Of a stretch of DNA of 60,000 nt, positions 56,405 through 60,000 are shown piece by piece. Position numbers and translations under genes: made by a program. Where the stretch lies: NCBI RefSeq assembly GCF_963678635.1, contig NC_087063.1, forward strand, positions 27,587,649 through 27,647,648, given 5' to 3'. Below the pieces are notes generated by a model. That model was given only the letters and a program-made list of their open reading frames with translations. It was not told the DNA's origin and searched no databases. The first letter of the stretch is position 1; each line of letters starts with the position of its first letter. The DNA comes from Symsagittifera roscoffensis. Taxonomy: Eukaryota > Xenacoelomorpha > Acoela > Convolutidae.

Positions 56405-57689
56405 CAGACTCAAATTAGTAGATTCACCTGATTTAAGAAGTGTTAAGTTTTAACTTGACATAGGTAATTTATCGCACTTTAGTTTGACCATATTGGGGCA
56501 AAATTCTACAAATTACACAAGAAAATCATCGCGGAGAAAACTGATTTTGAATAAATTGTTTGTTGGGAGAAGGAGTAGATGGCAGTTGATTGAAAAAAAA
56601 TTTTAAGTTCAAATTTTACGATAACTTCAATTCATGTGTGGGTTCAACCAATCAGAGGCGATTTTCATAAGAAGGAGTGTAGATGTGTCCATTCAACCTT
56701 AAACTTTTTAAAATGAAAACTATTCATTCATGTCAAAACTCATTTTTACCCTGAAGTTTTTAGTTCAGCCCAATGCAATCGAAAAACATTTTCCTATCAT
56801 CCAATGTCTTAAATCAATTTTAAGATCCTATCTTATTTCATTCAACTATCTTTTAATTCGAATCCATTCAACTTATTTCAAGGACAATCAATTAGATTCT
56901 ACAGCCAAATTCAGTCTATAAATTTTACAGTTCGCACCTTTAAACTTGTTGCCAAATAAAAAAAATTATTTCAAAATTGAGTCACAAATCTAATTAATTT
57001 TACACTTTTTTCAATGATTGACAAAATTTTTGAAAAAAAAAATAAAATTGACAGTCGGAACTTTGAAAGTTATCTTATCTCATCGAAATCAAATTTTTTA
57101 ATAGTTTATTAAACACGAGTTGGTTGATGTAATGTTGGTTGATGTTTAATTGGAACATCAACCTTTGAATGTGAAAAATAATAGATGCTTTTTAAGTTCC
57201 TTGAACTTAAAAGAAAAACATTCAAATGGTGTTTTTGATACAAATGAACCTAATTCGCTGAAAATATATCCGAATCAAAATAAAAGCTTTCAATTCCGCT
57301 GGAAAATCTGAATTTCAAAATCCACTATCGAAACTAGGAGTCAATCACACTTTTGCGATTCTTGCACCTTTATTTTTCATTTGTTCATTTGTGGAGTTTA
57401 CCTTTCTCATTTGATAGAATTGAACTGAAGTTTGGAAAAATTAAAAGAAAACCGAGAAAATTCTAAATTGAGTGTAAACAAAAATAAAAAAGCCAAACCA
57501 AGTTATACATACATAAAAATTACATAAAAACGTATCAGCTGCAAATAACTGCAGCAAAAGAATAATAAGAAGATTTTGTTGAGGACGAAGAACAAACATA
57601 TGCTCTCTTAAGTTTTCTTAGGGATAAAAATTGTTTAGATGCAACATCTAGAGCGATTCACCAACACTCTACCAGTACTTCGATTTAAC
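56405..57689. other. AT-rich interval, no gene seen
   Basis: Short plus frame at 56730-56921 has no recognisable content. A smaller hairpin, GGTTGATGTT/AACATCAACC, is at 57137-57163. Nothing else stands out. Confidence 0.45.
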
Positions 57690-58810
57690 TGCAGACGGTA
57701 TGATATAAAACTCATTCATTCGTTTATCTTTCACTACGTTATCAACAGAAAGGATTTTTAATCTTCAGTTATCAAGAAAATCAACGACTTTGTGTTTTTC
57801 AAATATGGGGTTTCAGCTTGTAGTTTTATGAAGTTTTTGGGTGGAGCTACAACTTTAGACACTTTTCCAAGGGCATACAAAGCCAATGAGATGAAAAGAC
57901 ACTTTATATACAGTTGTTTGATACTCCCTACAAGCTGATGAACAACACAGCGATGTTTGATGAATCTTACAGCAATCGAAGAACAAAAGCACTCTCAAAA
58001 ATGAGAAATTTCAGCGGCTTCTCAACACTAAATCAACTGTACACCAAGCTATGGAAACCTCGGACTTAAGAATGGCCTCCCGGAAAGATTTTTCCCACCC
58101 AACAAAGTGTTCAAATCAATGTCAAGTATTATAACGATAGAGGTAAAATTGACAAAACTGACCGATTTCCGAGAAGACTTTTCTACTCGATTCAAGAACT
58201 ATAAAAATTACTAAGTAATAAGAATCTTTCTAAGTAATAAATTCTAGCATGGAAAAAATAAGAGAACTTTTGGCTGGTGGCATCTCAAGTGTTTTTTTTC
58301 GTACGAAGTAAGTAGTTGCCAATGAAAAAATTGAGCTTTTTTTGTAAATCAGTTAAAGGCGTCAATGCCAGTCAACAATATCCTTTTCAATGGGCCAGGC
58401 CAGTGTATGTCCCAAAGTTTTTACAAATTGAGACCACAATGAGGAAAGGCATTAATTAAAGCGAGTTCGTTCTTCTAAGAATATGGTCGTGTCAGTTTTT
58501 CAAGCAACGATACCTTGGTGAAAAAATAAAAGCTACTGCACGACAGAATTTTTCTGATAAGATTAATTGTAACCATTGTGAAACTGTTTTTTAAGCAAAT
58601 GTAATTTTTTGTTGGTCTAACATGTGATGATATCAAACGATGAACCAAAAAAAGTTTTGGACGAGCTGAAAAAGAATACGAAAAAAATTTTGTTCAATGG
58701 AAGCAATCAGTATGTGGGATCAATTCACAAGCAATTTGGACGTGAACTGTGCTTGAGCGTATCAATTCAAAAGCAATGGAGACATAAAAAATTGCGTCAG
58801 AACTGATGTT
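57690..58810 (+). pseudogene. Likely protein-primed DNA polymerase B remnant (Polinton/Maverick type)
   Basis: Scattered plus-strand frames resemble family B, protein-primed polymerases in the right order. At 57825-57905: F-M-K-F-L-G-G, then T-L-D-T-F-P-R-A-Y-K-A-N-E-M-K, and in a shifted frame Y-S-C-F-D-T-P-Y-K-L, which fits the exonuclease-region block ending in a Phe-Asn/Asp-Thr-Pro motif. At 58249-58345: R-E-L-L-A-G-G ... N-E-K-I-E-L-F, then V-N-A-S-Q-Q-Y-P-F, placed like the G-G-R-T ... D-x-x-S-L-Y-P polymerase block. The frame at 58624-58806 is Lys-rich and may be a later part. Stops and shifts are frequent. This is recognition by pattern, with no search behind it. A full Maverick also has integrase, protease and capsid genes; none is seen here. 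Confidence 0.4.
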
Positions 58811-60000
58811 TTTTTTCAATAAGACTCTTTCTTTGAATTCACTATTGCACAGTTTATGAGACAAAACAATGGTCAGCTACTTGCAGTGCGATCAAGATTC
58901 TTGAGGTGATTTAGGAGCAAATTTTCCAAATCCCTTCCTGTGTTCAAAAATTTGATTTCAACAAAAATTTTCAGTGCAGAGAGTAAAATTTTGAGTATCA
59001 GCAATAAATGATTTTGTCCAGTATCAGTTTAACCAGTGGAACATTTTTACACCATTCTTAAAATTTTTAAATATTGGGCTTCTTTGTACAACATTTCAAG
59101 GATTTTTACAAAACACACCGCTTGAAGTATCCATCAAACTTGTTCAATTTGTTGTTCATGCTATGCGAGCCGGAAAAAAGAATCCTTTGTCTGGTATACC
59201 GAAATAATTTACGGAAACAGTTTGTCTAGTTTACCGAAACACTAAAATTGGTAGAAAATAGTCATTATGATTATGAAATACTGTAAAATTCAAAGAAAAC
59301 TACGACAACAAACTCGTAATTTTGAAACACTCAGTTCTGAAGGAGACTGAAATTTGTAGTTTAAGACTTGTATGAGTTGAAGCTTGTGAATTAAATTATA
59401 GAATAATGAGAGCCGATCAGAATGGGTATCTTTCTTGTATTGTCCGCCAAAATGAGAATGTTGGAAATATATTATAATTTAGCTGGAAAAAAAAACCGAA
59501 ATGCTCGAAAAGCTTATTTGAAATTTTTTCCAGCAAGAAATTGAATGAGTTAAAAAGTCGATAGTAAAAACCAAAACAAAATACTTAAGCTCTAAAGTTC
59601 TAAATGGAAAAAATTTGGAAGACTCCGAAAACGGACCGATTGGAAGACTGTGGAAAACTCTGGAAACGGCAATCAACAAAAGTATAGTAGGGCCGTGAGT
59701 CTAAAGTCAAATGGTTGATAAAAAGTCATTGCCAAAATAGTTGTAGGTATGAAAATAGTTGTAGGTATGAAATTGGAAGCACTTGAGACCCCTAAAAATG
59801 TAAAATGTTATGCAGTAGATTCTTTACTTCAAGAATAATTTTTTTCTTAGAAGTTTCAGATCTTTTCTGAATCGCATCATCCTGTTATAATAGCTAAAAA
59901 ACAGCTAATACAAACAACAAATAATAGGAAACACAAAAAATTATTGCAACTTCCAAAAAATTACCAAATGGAATTTCCACCTGAAATATATAATCTATCG
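58811..60000. other. Right end of the window, no gene identified
   Basis: AT-rich with short frames only; 59479-59679 on the minus strand (66 codons) has no recognisable content. A short direct duplication, AATAGTTGTAGGTATGAAA, is at about 59738-59772. Remains of the polymerase-bearing element could continue through here, but I cannot show it. Confidence 0.4.

Overview
The window is eukaryotic, AT-rich and repeat-dense, and almost certainly from a nematode, most likely Caenorhabditis or a close relative. Introns end in the nematode TTTTCAG-type acceptor. The left-edge retroelement carries a paired CCHC gag of a type I associate with Caenorhabditis Ty3/gypsy elements (from memory, not searched). 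No bacterial operons, rRNA, intact tRNA or CRISPR arrays are visible.

Layout. 1-7370: a minus-strand Ty3/gypsy-like element. Its gag and the start of protease are at 1-3350, a leader with a duplicated hairpin at 3363-4176, a candidate tRNA primer site at 4177-4196, and a probable long LTR to about 7370. 7371-21569: a plus-strand retroelement, very G-poor, with broken protease, RT, RNase H and integrase, then three tandem env-like segments (two of them 99% identical) and a 1.4-kb 3' LTR. The simplest reading is that the minus element is nested in the plus element. 21596-22077: two candidate exons of a minus-strand gene, the nearest 26 bp from that LTR.

23204-37645: the best host gene, a five-exon plus-strand gene found by joining splice sites in phase. 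It predicts a 246-residue single-pass membrane protein with nine cysteines outside the membrane. Its introns hold most of the region's mobile DNA: hAT-like MITEs with 8-bp target duplications, a GGG-ended inverted-repeat element, LINE debris, a tRNA-like SINE split by a MITE, a 1.21-kb tandem duplication that copies the start of exon 2, and a MITE containing a 5'-truncated copy of the plus retroelement family.

39270-47565 is a degenerate long-period tandem array (full unit about 1.22-1.28 kb). 49302-51611 holds three phase-compatible exons of a second membrane-protein gene that is incomplete here. 51618-53163 is a composite direct/inverted repeat. 54140-56250 is a decayed minus-strand LINE with a mutated catalytic motif. 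57690-58810 looks like a decayed protein-primed DNA polymerase B of Polinton/Maverick type. The rest is AT-rich sequence with no supported gene.

The two plus-strand host genes are not obviously related to each other. The mobile elements mostly describe one another's age by nesting: MITE inside SINE, retroelement inside MITE, MITE inside host intron, and retroelement inside retroelement.
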